Shown: in pieces, positions 1 through 6,855 of the stretch
Layout: every line of letters begins with the position of its first letter
How positions within the stretch are numbered: the stretch's first letter is position 1
Assembly (NCBI GenBank): GCA_013205645.1
Contig: JABMMH010000308.1
Location: 1-14,703, forward strand
Reading direction: 5' to 3'
Length of the DNA stretch: 14,703 nucleotides
Source: Polaromonas sp.
Lineage (GTDB): Bacteria; Pseudomonadota; Gammaproteobacteria; Burkholderiales; Burkholderiaceae_C
Translations under genes and position numbers: made by a program
The notes under the pieces: model-generated
Seen by the model: the letters and a program-made list of their open reading frames with translations, nothing else
Database searches by the model: none
What the model was told of the DNA's origin: nothing

Positions 1-373
1 CTGCGGTGATCATCTCGCCGGAGGTCACACGCGGCAGGTACTTGGCTTTTTGCTCGGCGCTGCCGGCGTGGTGCAAGTGCGGGCTGGCCATGTCGGTGTG
101 GACCAGCACCGTGATGATGAAGCCGGCAAAAGTCGACTGTGACAACGCCTCGGCAAACACCAAGTTGGTCAGCGCGTCGCCCTCACCGCCGCCGTAAGCT
201 GAGTCGTACATCAGGCCGAGCAAACCCGCTTGGCCCATGCGGCGCAACACATCACGCGGCACCATGCCGGCCTGTTCCCAGGCGGCGCCATGCGGCTCAA
301 CCTCGCGGGCGATGAAACGGGCGATCTGGTCGCGCAACAGTTCGTGTTCAGGGCAGTCGTAAATTGTTTTCAT
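1..373 (-). CDS. Acyl-CoA dehydrogenase, N-terminal part (cut by window edge)
   Basis: The first 124 residues of an acyl-CoA dehydrogenase are visible; the rest lies beyond the left edge. It begins MKTIYDCPEHELLRDQIARF, followed by the all-alpha N-terminal domain with the family-typical stretch GLLGLMYDSAYGGGEGD (compare GLLGLxxPEEYGGxG in relatives) and a segment ending in KYLPRVTSGEMITA, which in the family leads into the FAD-contacting strand. The family oxidises acyl-CoA esters to 2-enoyl-CoA and passes electrons to ETF. The ATG at 371-373 is preceded on the minus strand by AAAGGA at good spacing. The carboxyltransferase gene ends 30 bp upstream, so the two are probably cotranscribed. It is clearly different from the isovaleryl-CoA dehydrogenase at 12254-13432, and its substrate cannot be told from this part. 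Confidence 0.9.
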   Translation of the reverse strand, partial: MKTIYDCPEHELLRDQIARFIAREVEPHGAAWEQAGMVPRDVLRRMGQAGLLGLMYDSAYGGGEGDALTNLVFAEALSQSTFAGFIITVLVHTDMASPHLHHAGSAEQKAKYLPRVTSGEMITA

Positions 374-403
374 GTCAATTTTCCTTTGATTGATGATGCT
401 GGG

Positions 404-2026
404 TTACATGCGGAACACGCCAAATTTTGGCTCTGGAATCGGCGCATTCAGCGACGCCGACAAACCCAAGGCCAGCACGCGGCGTGTGTCGGCCGGGTCG
501 ATCACGCCGTCGTCCCACAACCTTGCAGTCGAGTAGTAAGGGCTAGACTGGTGCGCGAATTGGTCGAGCACCGGCTGCTTGAAGGCGGCTTCTTCTTCGG
601 CGCTCCAACTGCCGCCGCGGCCTTCAATGCCATCGCGTTTGACGGTGGCCAACACGCCGGCCGCTTGCTCGCCGCCCATGACGCAGATGCGCGCGTTCGG
701 CCACATCCACAAAAACCGGGGTGAAAACGCCCGGCCACACATGCCGTAATTACCCGCGCCGTAGCTGCCGCCAATGATGACCGTGAACTTCGGCACGCTG
801 GCAGTGGCCACGGCCGTGACCATCTTGGCGCCGTGCCGCGCAATGCCTTCGTTTTCGTACTTGCGGCCGACCATGAAGCCGGTGATGTTCTGCAAAAACA
901 CCAAAGGGATTTTGCGTTGGCAGCAGAGTTCGATGAAGTGCGCGCCTTTTTGCGCCGACTCGGAAAACAGCACGCCGTTGTTGGCGATGATGCCGACCGG
1001 CATGCCTTCAATGTGCGCAAAACCGCAGACCAACGTGGCGCCAAAACGCGCTTTGAATTCATGCAGCTCACTGCCATCGACGATGCGCGCAATCACCTCA
1101 TGCACGTCGTAGGGTTTGCGTGTGTCGAGCGGAATCACGCCATAGAGTTCAGCCGTGTCATACAAGGGCGGCACTGGCGCACGCAGCGTTTGCGCCACCC
1201 GCTTGCTGCGGTTCAGACTGGCCACGGCTTGCCGGGCCAGCGCCAGCGCGTGCGCATCGTTTTGCGCCAAGTGGTCGGCCACGCCTGACAAACGCGTGTG
1301 CACGTCGCCACCGCCCAAATCTTCAGCCGAGACGATCTCACCAATCGCGGCCTTGACCAGCGGCGGGCCACCCAGAAAAATCGTGCCTTGGTTTTTGACG
1401 ATGATGGTTTCGTCGCTCATGGCGGGCACATAAGCGCCGCCGGCGGTGCACGACCCCATGACGACGGCGATCTGCGCGATGCCCTGCGCGCTCATGTTGG
1501 CCTGGTTGTAAAAAATACGGCCGAAGTGATCGCGATCAGGGAACACATCGTCCTGGTTCGGCAAGTTGGCGCCGCCTGAATCGACCAGGTAAATACACGG
1601 CAAGTTGTTTTGCATGGCGACCTCTTGTGCCCGCAAATGCTTCTTCACCGTCATCGGGTAGTAGGTGCCGCCTTTGACCGTGGCGTCGTTGCAAATGATC
1701 AGGCAGTCGATGCCGCTGACACGGCCGATGCCGGTGATGACACCCGCACAAGGCGCGCTGTCCGTGCCATCGCGGTCTGGGTACATCGCCAGCGCCGCCA
1801 ACGGCGACAACTCCAAAAAAGGCGTGCCGGGGTCGAGCAGCATCTGCACCCGCTCACGCGGCGGCAACTTACCGCGCGCGACGTGTTTGGCGCGCGCCAC
1901 TTCACCGCCGCCAGCTGCGACGATGGCGACCTGTGTGCGCAGCGCTTCCACTTGCACCCGCAAAGCAGCGGCGTTGGTTTGAAAGTCAGCGGAGCGGGCG
2001 TTGAGCTTGGTTTCCAGAACTGGCAT
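404..2026 (-). CDS. mccB: 3-methylcrotonyl-CoA carboxylase, carboxyltransferase (beta) subunit
   Basis: This 540-residue protein has the length and character of MCC beta subunits (liuB in Pseudomonas). Two crotonase-fold carboxyltransferase halves can be seen. The N half carries NDATVKGGTYYPMTVKKH (about residue 113), VDSGGANLPNQ, MGSCTAGGAYVPAM and GTIFLGGPPLVKAA. The C half carries LQNITGFMVGRKYENEGIARHG, GGSYGAGNYGMCGRAFSPRF and CVMGGEQAAGVL. It transfers carboxyl from carboxybiotin to 3-methylcrotonyl-CoA, giving 3-methylglutaconyl-CoA in leucine breakdown. Its biotin carboxylase/BCCP partner is not in the window. The start at 2024-2026 has a strong Shine-Dalgarno, AAGGGGAG. An acyl-CoA dehydrogenase follows after 30 bp, and a divergent AraC-type gene starts 131 bp upstream. 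A propionyl- or geranyl-CoA carboxylase beta subunit is less likely given the KGGTYYPMTVKKH signature. Confidence 0.93.
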   Translation of the reverse strand: MPVLETKLNARSADFQTNAAALRVQVEALRTQVAIVAAGGGEVARAKHVARGKLPPRERVQMLLDPGTPFLELSPLAALAMYPDRDGTDSAPCAGVITGIGRVSGIDCLIICNDATVKGGTYYPMTVKKHLRAQEVAMQNNLPCIYLVDSGGANLPNQDDVFPDRDHFGRIFYNQANMSAQGIAQIAVVMGSCTAGGAYVPAMSDETIIVKNQGTIFLGGPPLVKAAIGEIVSAEDLGGGDVHTRLSGVADHLAQNDAHALALARQAVASLNRSKRVAQTLRAPVPPLYDTAELYGVIPLDTRKPYDVHEVIARIVDGSELHEFKARFGATLVCGFAHIEGMPVGIIANNGVLFSESAQKGAHFIELCCQRKIPLVFLQNITGFMVGRKYENEGIARHGAKMVTAVATASVPKFTVIIGGSYGAGNYGMCGRAFSPRFLWMWPNARICVMGGEQAAGVLATVKRDGIEGRGGSWSAEEEAAFKQPVLDQFAHQSSPYYSTARLWDDGVIDPADTRRVLALGLSASLNAPIPEPKFGVFRM

Positions 2027-2157
2027 GTGTCTCCCCTTAGCAGGACTTGGCAGGACGCTGCATGATGCACGCGCCGATGCGACAGCTTAGGCCGAAAATG
2101 AACGACTGAACTGCCACAAAGGTTGCAAATCTTGCCAGACTCACGCAAACTCTGGCT
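2027..2157. promoter_or_regulatory. Divergent intergenic region between mccB and the AraC-type gene
   Basis: This 131-bp gap must hold the promoters of both divergent genes. Three small repeats are visible. GCAGGAC occurs twice (2040-2046 and 2050-2056), 10 bp apart start to start, about one helical turn. The 11-bp odd palindrome TGCATGATGCA lies at 2059-2069. The inverted repeat GCCAGA-N11-TCTGGC lies at 2134-2156 and ends one base before the AraC ATG. I could not place a convincing -35/-10 pair on either strand. The LiuR-like motif seen at 14467-14484 is absent here. Confidence 0.45.
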
Positions 2158-3228
2158 ATGCTTGTCCGCACGCCATTGTCTACGCCATCAACGGTGACCT
2201 CTCCCCCCAACGCGCCTGTTGCTGCCACGCCGATGGCCTACGCCAGGGAAATTGAAGCGGCCTACCAACGCACCGGACTGAGCCCAGCGAGTGCGCTCAA
2301 GCTGGCACAGATCACGCCAGCTCAATTGAAAAAAACAGACGCCAACATCACGACGCGGCAAATGGAAGTGTTGTCTGGCACCGCCATGCAAGCGCTGGAC
2401 GACGAAGCCATGGGCGCTTTCAGCCGGCGCCTGCCTTGGGGCAGTTACGGCATGCTGGCGCGTGCTTCACTGGGCGCGCCTGACCTGGGCATGGCTCTCA
2501 AGCGCTGGTGCCGCCACCACGCGCTGTTAACCGACGACATTCAGCTCAAGCTCGTCACGACTGGCGACAGCACGGCCATCGTGCTGGAAGAACGCAGCGA
2601 TCTGGCCAGACACGGACAAGGCGCCCGCGAATTTTGTCTGGTGCATGTGCTGCGCAACATCCACGGCTTGGCCTGCTGGTACATCGACTCTCGCATTGCG
2701 CTGCAGGGTGCGCACTTTCCGTTTGCCCAACCACCGCACGGCGAGGCTTATGCGCTGATGTTTCCGGGCGCCATCCACTTTGATGCGGCACAGGCTGAGC
2801 TGCGTTTTGACGCGCGTTATCTGGTCCTGCCCTTGCGCCGTGACGAGAAAGCGCTGCAGCAGATGTTGCAACGCGCCCTGCCGCTGACCGTGCGGCCGTA
2901 CCGCCGCGACCGCTTGCTGGTGCAGCAGGTGCGCCAAGCGCTGAGCAACTCACAAGTACTGAGCCACAACGCCGACACCTTGGCCGCGGCGCTCAACCTG
3001 TCGCCGCGCTCTTTGCACCGGCAACTGCAAGAAGAAGGCGCGTCGCTGCAACAACTCAAAGACGAGGTGCGCAGCCAAAAAGCCAAGGACTTGCTGCTGC
3101 GCACGGCGCAGCCGGTCAAGCAAGTGGCTGCGGCCTCAGGCTTTCGCAATGAAAAGAGTTTTATCCGGGCGTTTAGAAGTTGGGCCGGTTGCACGCCCAC
3201 CGACTTTCGGCGCGGCGTGGCGGACTAA
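2158..3228 (+). CDS. AraC-family transcriptional regulator (arabinose-binding-like N domain)
   Basis: This protein of 356 residues resembles the OruR/ArgR-like branch of AraC regulators: an N-terminal ligand domain of about 200 residues (LPWGSYGMLARASLGAPDLG, then a segment around PYRRDRLLVQQVRQAL) and a C-terminal double helix-turn-helix from about residue 265. The first HTH lies in LAAALNLSPRSLHRQLQEEG; the second is VAAASGFRNEKSFIRAFRSW followed by the GCTPTDFR signature. It is a cytoplasmic DNA-binding protein. It is divergent from mccB, whose promoter lies in the shared 131-bp gap, so mccB is its most plausible target (inference). No Shine-Dalgarno precedes the ATG at 2158, and the first 25 residues are Pro/Thr/Ala-rich; the in-frame ATG at 2233 (MAYAREIEAAY) is an alternative start. 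Its stop lies 7 bp from the stop of the convergent formyltransferase/ACT gene. Confidence 0.85.
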   Translation: MLVRTPLSTPSTVTSPPNAPVAATPMAYAREIEAAYQRTGLSPASALKLAQITPAQLKKTDANITTRQMEVLSGTAMQALDDEAMGAFSRRLPWGSYGMLARASLGAPDLGMALKRWCRHHALLTDDIQLKLVTTGDSTAIVLEERSDLARHGQGAREFCLVHVLRNIHGLACWYIDSRIALQGAHFPFAQPPHGEAYALMFPGAIHFDAAQAELRFDARYLVLPLRRDEKALQQMLQRALPLTVRPYRRDRLLVQQVRQALSNSQVLSHNADTLAAALNLSPRSLHRQLQEEGASLQQLKDEVRSQKAKDLLLRTAQPVKQVAAASGFRNEKSFIRAFRSWAGCTPTDFRRGVAD

Positions 3229-3235
3229 CTCAAAC

Positions 3236-4393
3236 TCAAAGACCGGCGGGCTGCCGCTCGCCCAAAGCGATGTCGAGCATCATCTCGCGGGCCAGTGAGC
3301 CGACTTCTTGTTGCAGCGCTTCAACCGACACGGCCGCCGGCACCAGCAGGTGCGCTGCGACCTTGAAAGTCTGCTTGCCAGACACGCCGCTGCGCACGAT
3401 GTCGGTGTGAATGCTCTCAATGCTGACGCCGCGCCCGGCCAACAGCTTGGTCAGGTTGCTGACGATACCGAGCCGGTCTTCGCCCACCAGCTCCAACTCC
3501 ACCACTCGCAGCGAGCTGGCCAGATTGGTGCCGTCGCTTCTGGCGACCATGACTTGTAAACCGCTGGACGCCAGATCGCGCAGCGAAGTCGCCAACGCAT
3601 CGGCTTTCTCGCGCGGTACTTCAAGGTGAACCATGCCGGCAAACTCACCGGCCAGTCGGGTCATGCGGCTCGCCGCCCAATTGGCTCCGAAGCGCTGCGC
3701 CCGCTCAGCCAAAGAACTGACGATGCCTTGACGATCCGCACCGACGATCGAGACCACGAGTGAAGTGACCGTCGGCGACGACTCCTCGGTCAACACCACC
3801 GCCTTGCGAATCATCGGGGCCCGGGTGGCAAAACGTGGGTCTTGTGGGTTGGCAGGAACGCTGCCTTGCACGCGGGCGATCTGCACCACCCTGCGCAGCA
3901 AGTCAATGCCCATGGGCGCCAGCGCGCGCTCCCACAGTTCGCGCGCGGTCTCGCCTTTATTAACAAAGCACCAGTCTTGCGCGGCGATGGCACCGGCATC
4001 CCAGCCATCGGCCAAGTGATAAACCGAGCCGCCAGCGATCACGTCGCCTTCCAAAATCGTCCATTCGACCGCGGCGATGCCGCGGTGCCTCGGCAACAGC
4101 GAAGGGTGGTAACCGATACCGCCCAAGCGCGACCGCGCCAGGGCATCGTCGCTGACCCGCGCATGCGTGTGCGCGGCGATGATGAGGTCGGTGCCCTCGG
4201 CAATCGCCTCGCCCGGCACCATCTTTGGGTTCTCCAGCACATGCAGCGCAATGCCAGCGGCCCGCGCGGCCAAGGCCAGCCGGTCGTCAACCGCGGGGGC
4301 CACGATGCTGGTGAACTCAATGCCTTCTTCGTGGCGCAAGGCCTCAAAGACAGAGGCGGCAAAAAAACGGGAACCGACCAACGCACATTTCAT
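3236..4393 (-). CDS. Formyltransferase-fold domain fused to two C-terminal GcvR-like ACT domains
   Basis: This 385-residue protein has three parts. Residues 1-200 form a formyltransferase-fold domain with the signature GGIGYHPSLLPRHRG (91-105): His96 matches the catalytic His and Asp132 (GWDAG) the catalytic Asp, 36 residues apart as in PurN. Gly94 occupies the position of the PurN/Fmt catalytic Asn, which is Ile in 10-formyl-THF dehydrogenase. About 210-285 is an ACT domain (VVSIVGADRQGIVSSLAE), and about 295-375 a second (LELVGEDRLGIVSNLTKLL). The tandem ACT half resembles GcvR, the glycine-cleavage regulator. PurU has its ACT in front of the formyltransferase; here the order is reversed. 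A formyl-THF hydrolase-like or amino-acid-sensing role is inference. The GTG at 4399 lies too close to AAGAGA; the ATG at 4393 is 7 bp from it and is preferred. The aminotransferase gene ends 48 bp upstream of this start. Confidence 0.8.
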   Translation of the reverse strand: MKCALVGSRFFAASVFEALRHEEGIEFTSIVAPAVDDRLALAARAAGIALHVLENPKMVPGEAIAEGTDLIIAAHTHARVSDDALARSRLGGIGYHPSLLPRHRGIAAVEWTILEGDVIAGGSVYHLADGWDAGAIAAQDWCFVNKGETARELWERALAPMGIDLLRRVVQIARVQGSVPANPQDPRFATRAPMIRKAVVLTEESSPTVTSLVVSIVGADRQGIVSSLAERAQRFGANWAASRMTRLAGEFAGMVHLEVPREKADALATSLRDLASSGLQVMVARSDGTNLASSLRVVELELVGEDRLGIVSNLTKLLAGRGVSIESIHTDIVRSGVSGKQTFKVAAHLLVPAAVSVEALQQEVGSLAREMMLDIALGERQPAGL

Positions 4394-4441
4394 GGACACA
4401 TCTCTTGTTTCAGTAATCGATCATCGAACTTTGTCGCAGGC

Positions 4442-5602
4442 TCAGACAGCGAGCGCTTCAGCCACCGGCTGCTGCAAACCAATCCGGTCCAGCGCGCCAG
4501 CCAGATTCTCCACCGTGCGGTCGACCTGGTGCCACTTTTCCAGACCAAACAGGCCGACGCGGAAAGTCTTGAAGTCAGCGCCTTCGTCGCACTGCAAGGG
4601 TACACCGGCAGCGGTCTGCAAGCCTTGCTCTAAAAACTTTTTGCCGGATTGAATGTCCGGGTCTGTCGTGTAGCTGACCACCACACCCGGGGCCTTGAAA
4701 CCTTCGGCGGCGACGCTCGGCAAGCCGCGGCTTTCAAACATAGCGCGCACTTTGTGACCGAGCAATTCTTGCTCGGCCTTGACCTTGGTAAAGCCGTAGG
4801 CCTGGGTTTCTTTCATCACCGCGCGCAGGCGTGTGAGGGCGTCTGTCGGCAAGGTCGCGTGGTAGGCGTGGCCGCCTTTTTCATAGGTTTCCATGATCTG
4901 CAACCACTTCTTCAAGTCGCAGGAATAGCTTGAGCTGGTGGTGCCATCGATGGCGGCGCGAGCGCGCGCGCTGAGCATCACCATGGCGCAGCAAGGTGAG
5001 CTGCTCCAGCCTTTTTGCGGCGCTGAAATCAACAGATCGACGCCATTGGCTTGCATGTCAACCCACATGGCGCCAGAGGCGATGCAGTCCAACACAAACA
5101 GGCCACCCACCGCATGCACGGCATCGGCCACGGCACGCAAGTAGCTGTCGGGCAAGATCATGCCGGAGGAGGTTTCGACGTGCGGCGCAAACACCAGCGC
5201 GGGCTTTTCTTTGGCAATCGCGGCCACCACGTCGGCGATCGGTGCCGGTGCCCACGGTGCTTGCGCGCCGGCGTGGGTTTGGCGCGCCTTGATCACGCTG
5301 TGCGTGGCCGGGATGCTGCCCATCTCAAAAATCTGCGTCCAGCGGTAGCTGAACCAGCCGTTGCGGATGACCAGCACGTGCTTGCCAGCGGCGAACTGAC
5401 GCGCCACGGATTCCATGCCGTAGGTGCCGCTGCCGGGCACCAAGGCCACCGAGTGAGCGCCATAGACTTCCTTGAGGATGCCGGAAATGTCCGTCATCAC
5501 GCCCTGAAAGTTCTTGGACATGTGGTTCAGCGAGCGGTCGGTGTAGACCACCGAAAACTCAAGCAGGCCATCTGGGTCAACGTTGGGCAAAAGTCCGGGC
5601 AT
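4442..5602 (-). CDS. Class V PLP-dependent aminotransferase (alanine/serine-glyoxylate type)
   Basis: This 386-residue fold-type I aminotransferase matches the usual length of alanine-glyoxylate/serine-pyruvate aminotransferases. Visible features are LVPGSGTYGMESVARQF (cofactor phosphate-binding region, about 54-70), HVETSSGMILPD (about 141-152), LDCIASGA with Asp172 that should contact the PLP ring nitrogen, and LISAPQKGWSSSP with Lys197 as the likely Schiff-base lysine. The C-terminal small domain includes GVVVSYTTDPDIQ and TFRVGLFGLEKW. It would move an amino group between an amino acid such as serine or alanine and a 2-oxo acid such as glyoxylate or pyruvate, in the cytoplasm. The exact substrate pair is not readable; an aminoethylphosphonate transaminase is a less likely relative. 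It leads a probable two-gene unit with the formyltransferase/ACT protein. The start at 5600-5602 has a modest GAAAGCGAGA upstream. Confidence 0.85.
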   Translation of the reverse strand: MPGLLPNVDPDGLLEFSVVYTDRSLNHMSKNFQGVMTDISGILKEVYGAHSVALVPGSGTYGMESVARQFAAGKHVLVIRNGWFSYRWTQIFEMGSIPATHSVIKARQTHAGAQAPWAPAPIADVVAAIAKEKPALVFAPHVETSSGMILPDSYLRAVADAVHAVGGLFVLDCIASGAMWVDMQANGVDLLISAPQKGWSSSPCCAMVMLSARARAAIDGTTSSSYSCDLKKWLQIMETYEKGGHAYHATLPTDALTRLRAVMKETQAYGFTKVKAEQELLGHKVRAMFESRGLPSVAAEGFKAPGVVVSYTTDPDIQSGKKFLEQGLQTAAGVPLQCDEGADFKTFRVGLFGLEKWHQVDRTVENLAGALDRIGLQQPVAEALAV

Positions 5603-5704
5603 GGTGTGTCTCGCTTTCTTTTAAAAAATTGAAATGGGAGCTTATCACCGCTGGTCGTTTCCGTGAAATCTGCGGCTTTTGGCGTTTTGGCTTTGTCAAA
5701 ATGG

Positions 5705-5735
5705 AAAAAGGCCTCGCATGCGTGAGGCTTTTTTT
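5705..5735 (-). terminator. Rho-independent terminator after the TRAP operon
   Basis: The hairpin arms GCCTC (5711-5715) and GAGGC (5724-5728) enclose an 8-nt loop. Five A lie to the left (5705-5709) and seven T to the right (5729-5735). Read on the minus strand, the stem is followed by CTTTTT, which suits transcripts ending after the TRAP binding-protein gene (stop at 5754-5756). The plus-strand T-run is longer, so the element could work both ways, but no plus-strand gene reads into it. The stem is short, with one unpaired G if the A/T tracts are added to it. Confidence 0.7.
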
Positions 5736-5753
5736 GGACATGCAGAGTGAGAA

Positions 5754-6788
5754 TTACTTCTTGCGCTCAGCCACTGCTTTTTCGGCAGCTCGTACAAGAT
5801 CCACACCCACGGTGTTGGTCCATTTGTCGTAGACCGGACGCGTCGCTTTGACAAACACAGCACGTTCTTCAGCCGTCAGTTGCGTCACGGTCACGCCCAT
5901 CGCGGCGATGTCCTTGAAGACCGGCTTGTCCGCCTCGATCAAACCCTTGCGTGCCATCACGATTTCTTGCTTGCCGGCGTCGATGGCGGCTTGCCGCACG
6001 ATGGCTTGGTCAGCCGGTGTCCACGAAGCCCAGACTTCTTTGTTGACCACGAAGATCAGCGGATCGGCCACGTAACCCCAGGTTGTGAGGAATTTTTGGC
6101 CAACGTTTTGCATCTTCAGCACAGTGAACAAAAACAGCGGATTTTCTTGACCGTCGACCGCACCGCTGGCCAGCGCTGGCTGTGCATCCGCCCAGCTCAT
6201 CTGGGTCGGGTTGGCGCCCAAGGCGGTGAACACGTCAGAGTAAATCGGCGAGCCGACGACGCGGATTTTCATGCCCTTCAAATCAGCCGGTGACTTGATC
6301 GCCCGCTTCGAATTGGTCAGTTCGCGAAAACCGTTTTCACCCCACGCCAGTGGCAGCGCACCAGCCTTGTCGACTGTCGCGAAAATTTTCTTACCGACCT
6401 CTCCCTGCGTCAACGCGTCGATAGCCGCGTGATCCGGCATCAGGAAAGGCATGGAGAACAGATTGAGTTCCTTGATCTGCGGCGACCAATTGATGGTCGA
6501 ACCGACCGCCATGTCGATCACGCCTTGGCGCAGCGCGCTGAACTCACGCGTCTGGTCGCCCTGAATCAACGACACGCCCGGGAACAGCTTGATGTTGATG
6601 CGACCGGCGGTGCGCTCTTTGACCAAGTCAGACCAGATCTTGCCGGCCATGCCCCAAGGGGTTGGCGGGCCAAGCACCAGCGACATTTTGTATTCGGACT
6701 TGTAGCCAGCCTGCGCCATCGCGCCGGTGGCAAAACCAAGGGCGGTAGCAGCTAAGGCCAAGCCCAGCAGAGTGCGGCGAAATTTCAT
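5754..6788 (-). CDS. dctP: TRAP transporter periplasmic substrate-binding protein (DctP family)
   Basis: This 344-residue exported protein starts with a Sec signal peptide: basic MKFRR, a hydrophobic Leu/Ala core, and AMA cleavage after residue 25. The mature part shows the DctP-family pattern: LVLGPPTPWGMAGKIWSDLV, then FPGVSLIQGDQTREFSALRQG, the segment LKGMKIRVVGSPIYSDVF with the conserved Arg that usually holds the ligand carboxylate, and GAVDGQENPLFLF. It binds an organic acid in the periplasm and hands it to the membrane subunits. The reading frame is open upstream to about 6905, but the ATG at 6786-6788, preceded by AAGGAGA, gives the signal peptide and is the clear start. It is last in the dctQ-dctM-dctP order and is followed by a terminator. 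The ligand is not predictable; a 2-oxo acid would suit the neighbours but is only a guess. Confidence 0.92.
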   Translation of the reverse strand: MKFRRTLLGLALAATALGFATGAMAQAGYKSEYKMSLVLGPPTPWGMAGKIWSDLVKERTAGRINIKLFPGVSLIQGDQTREFSALRQGVIDMAVGSTINWSPQIKELNLFSMPFLMPDHAAIDALTQGEVGKKIFATVDKAGALPLAWGENGFRELTNSKRAIKSPADLKGMKIRVVGSPIYSDVFTALGANPTQMSWADAQPALASGAVDGQENPLFLFTVLKMQNVGQKFLTTWGYVADPLIFVVNKEVWASWTPADQAIVRQAAIDAGKQEIVMARKGLIEADKPVFKDIAAMGVTVTQLTAEERAVFVKATRPVYDKWTNTVGVDLVRAAEKAVAERKK

Positions 6789-6855
6789 GGGAGTCTCCTT
6801 TTTAATATAAATGCGGAATGCGACTGACAAACAAAAAAACAGGTGGCAAACGGGC

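Noticed and set aside
2059..2069. TGCATGATGCA palindrome in the mccB/AraC gap as an operator
   Set aside because: It is short and single copy; I keep it only as a note in the intergenic entry.
3236..3814. Separate gene for the ACT part, starting at Met194 of the fusion (ATG at 3814)
   Set aside because: The frame is continuous, no Shine-Dalgarno precedes this ATG, and no stop separates the parts. An internal start cannot be excluded but is not supported.
4417..4427. Palindrome TCGATCATCGA between the aminotransferase and formyltransferase/ACT genes
   Set aside because: Eleven bases with an unpaired centre in a 48-bp gap is not beyond chance, and there is no second copy.
3842..4633. Plus-strand open frame of 263 codons opposite the formyltransferase/ACT gene
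   Set aside because: It overlaps two supported genes on the other strand, and its product shows no domain.
5051..5632. Plus-strand open frame opposite the aminotransferase
   Set aside because: It is a shadow of a well-supported gene, and its His/Arg/Gly-rich product has no recognisable motif.
5671..5699. TTGACA on the minus strand (5699-5694) as the aminotransferase promoter -35
   Set aside because: At 16-18 bp spacing no acceptable -10 is present (GCCGCA and neighbours), so I do not call a promoter although one must lie in this gap.
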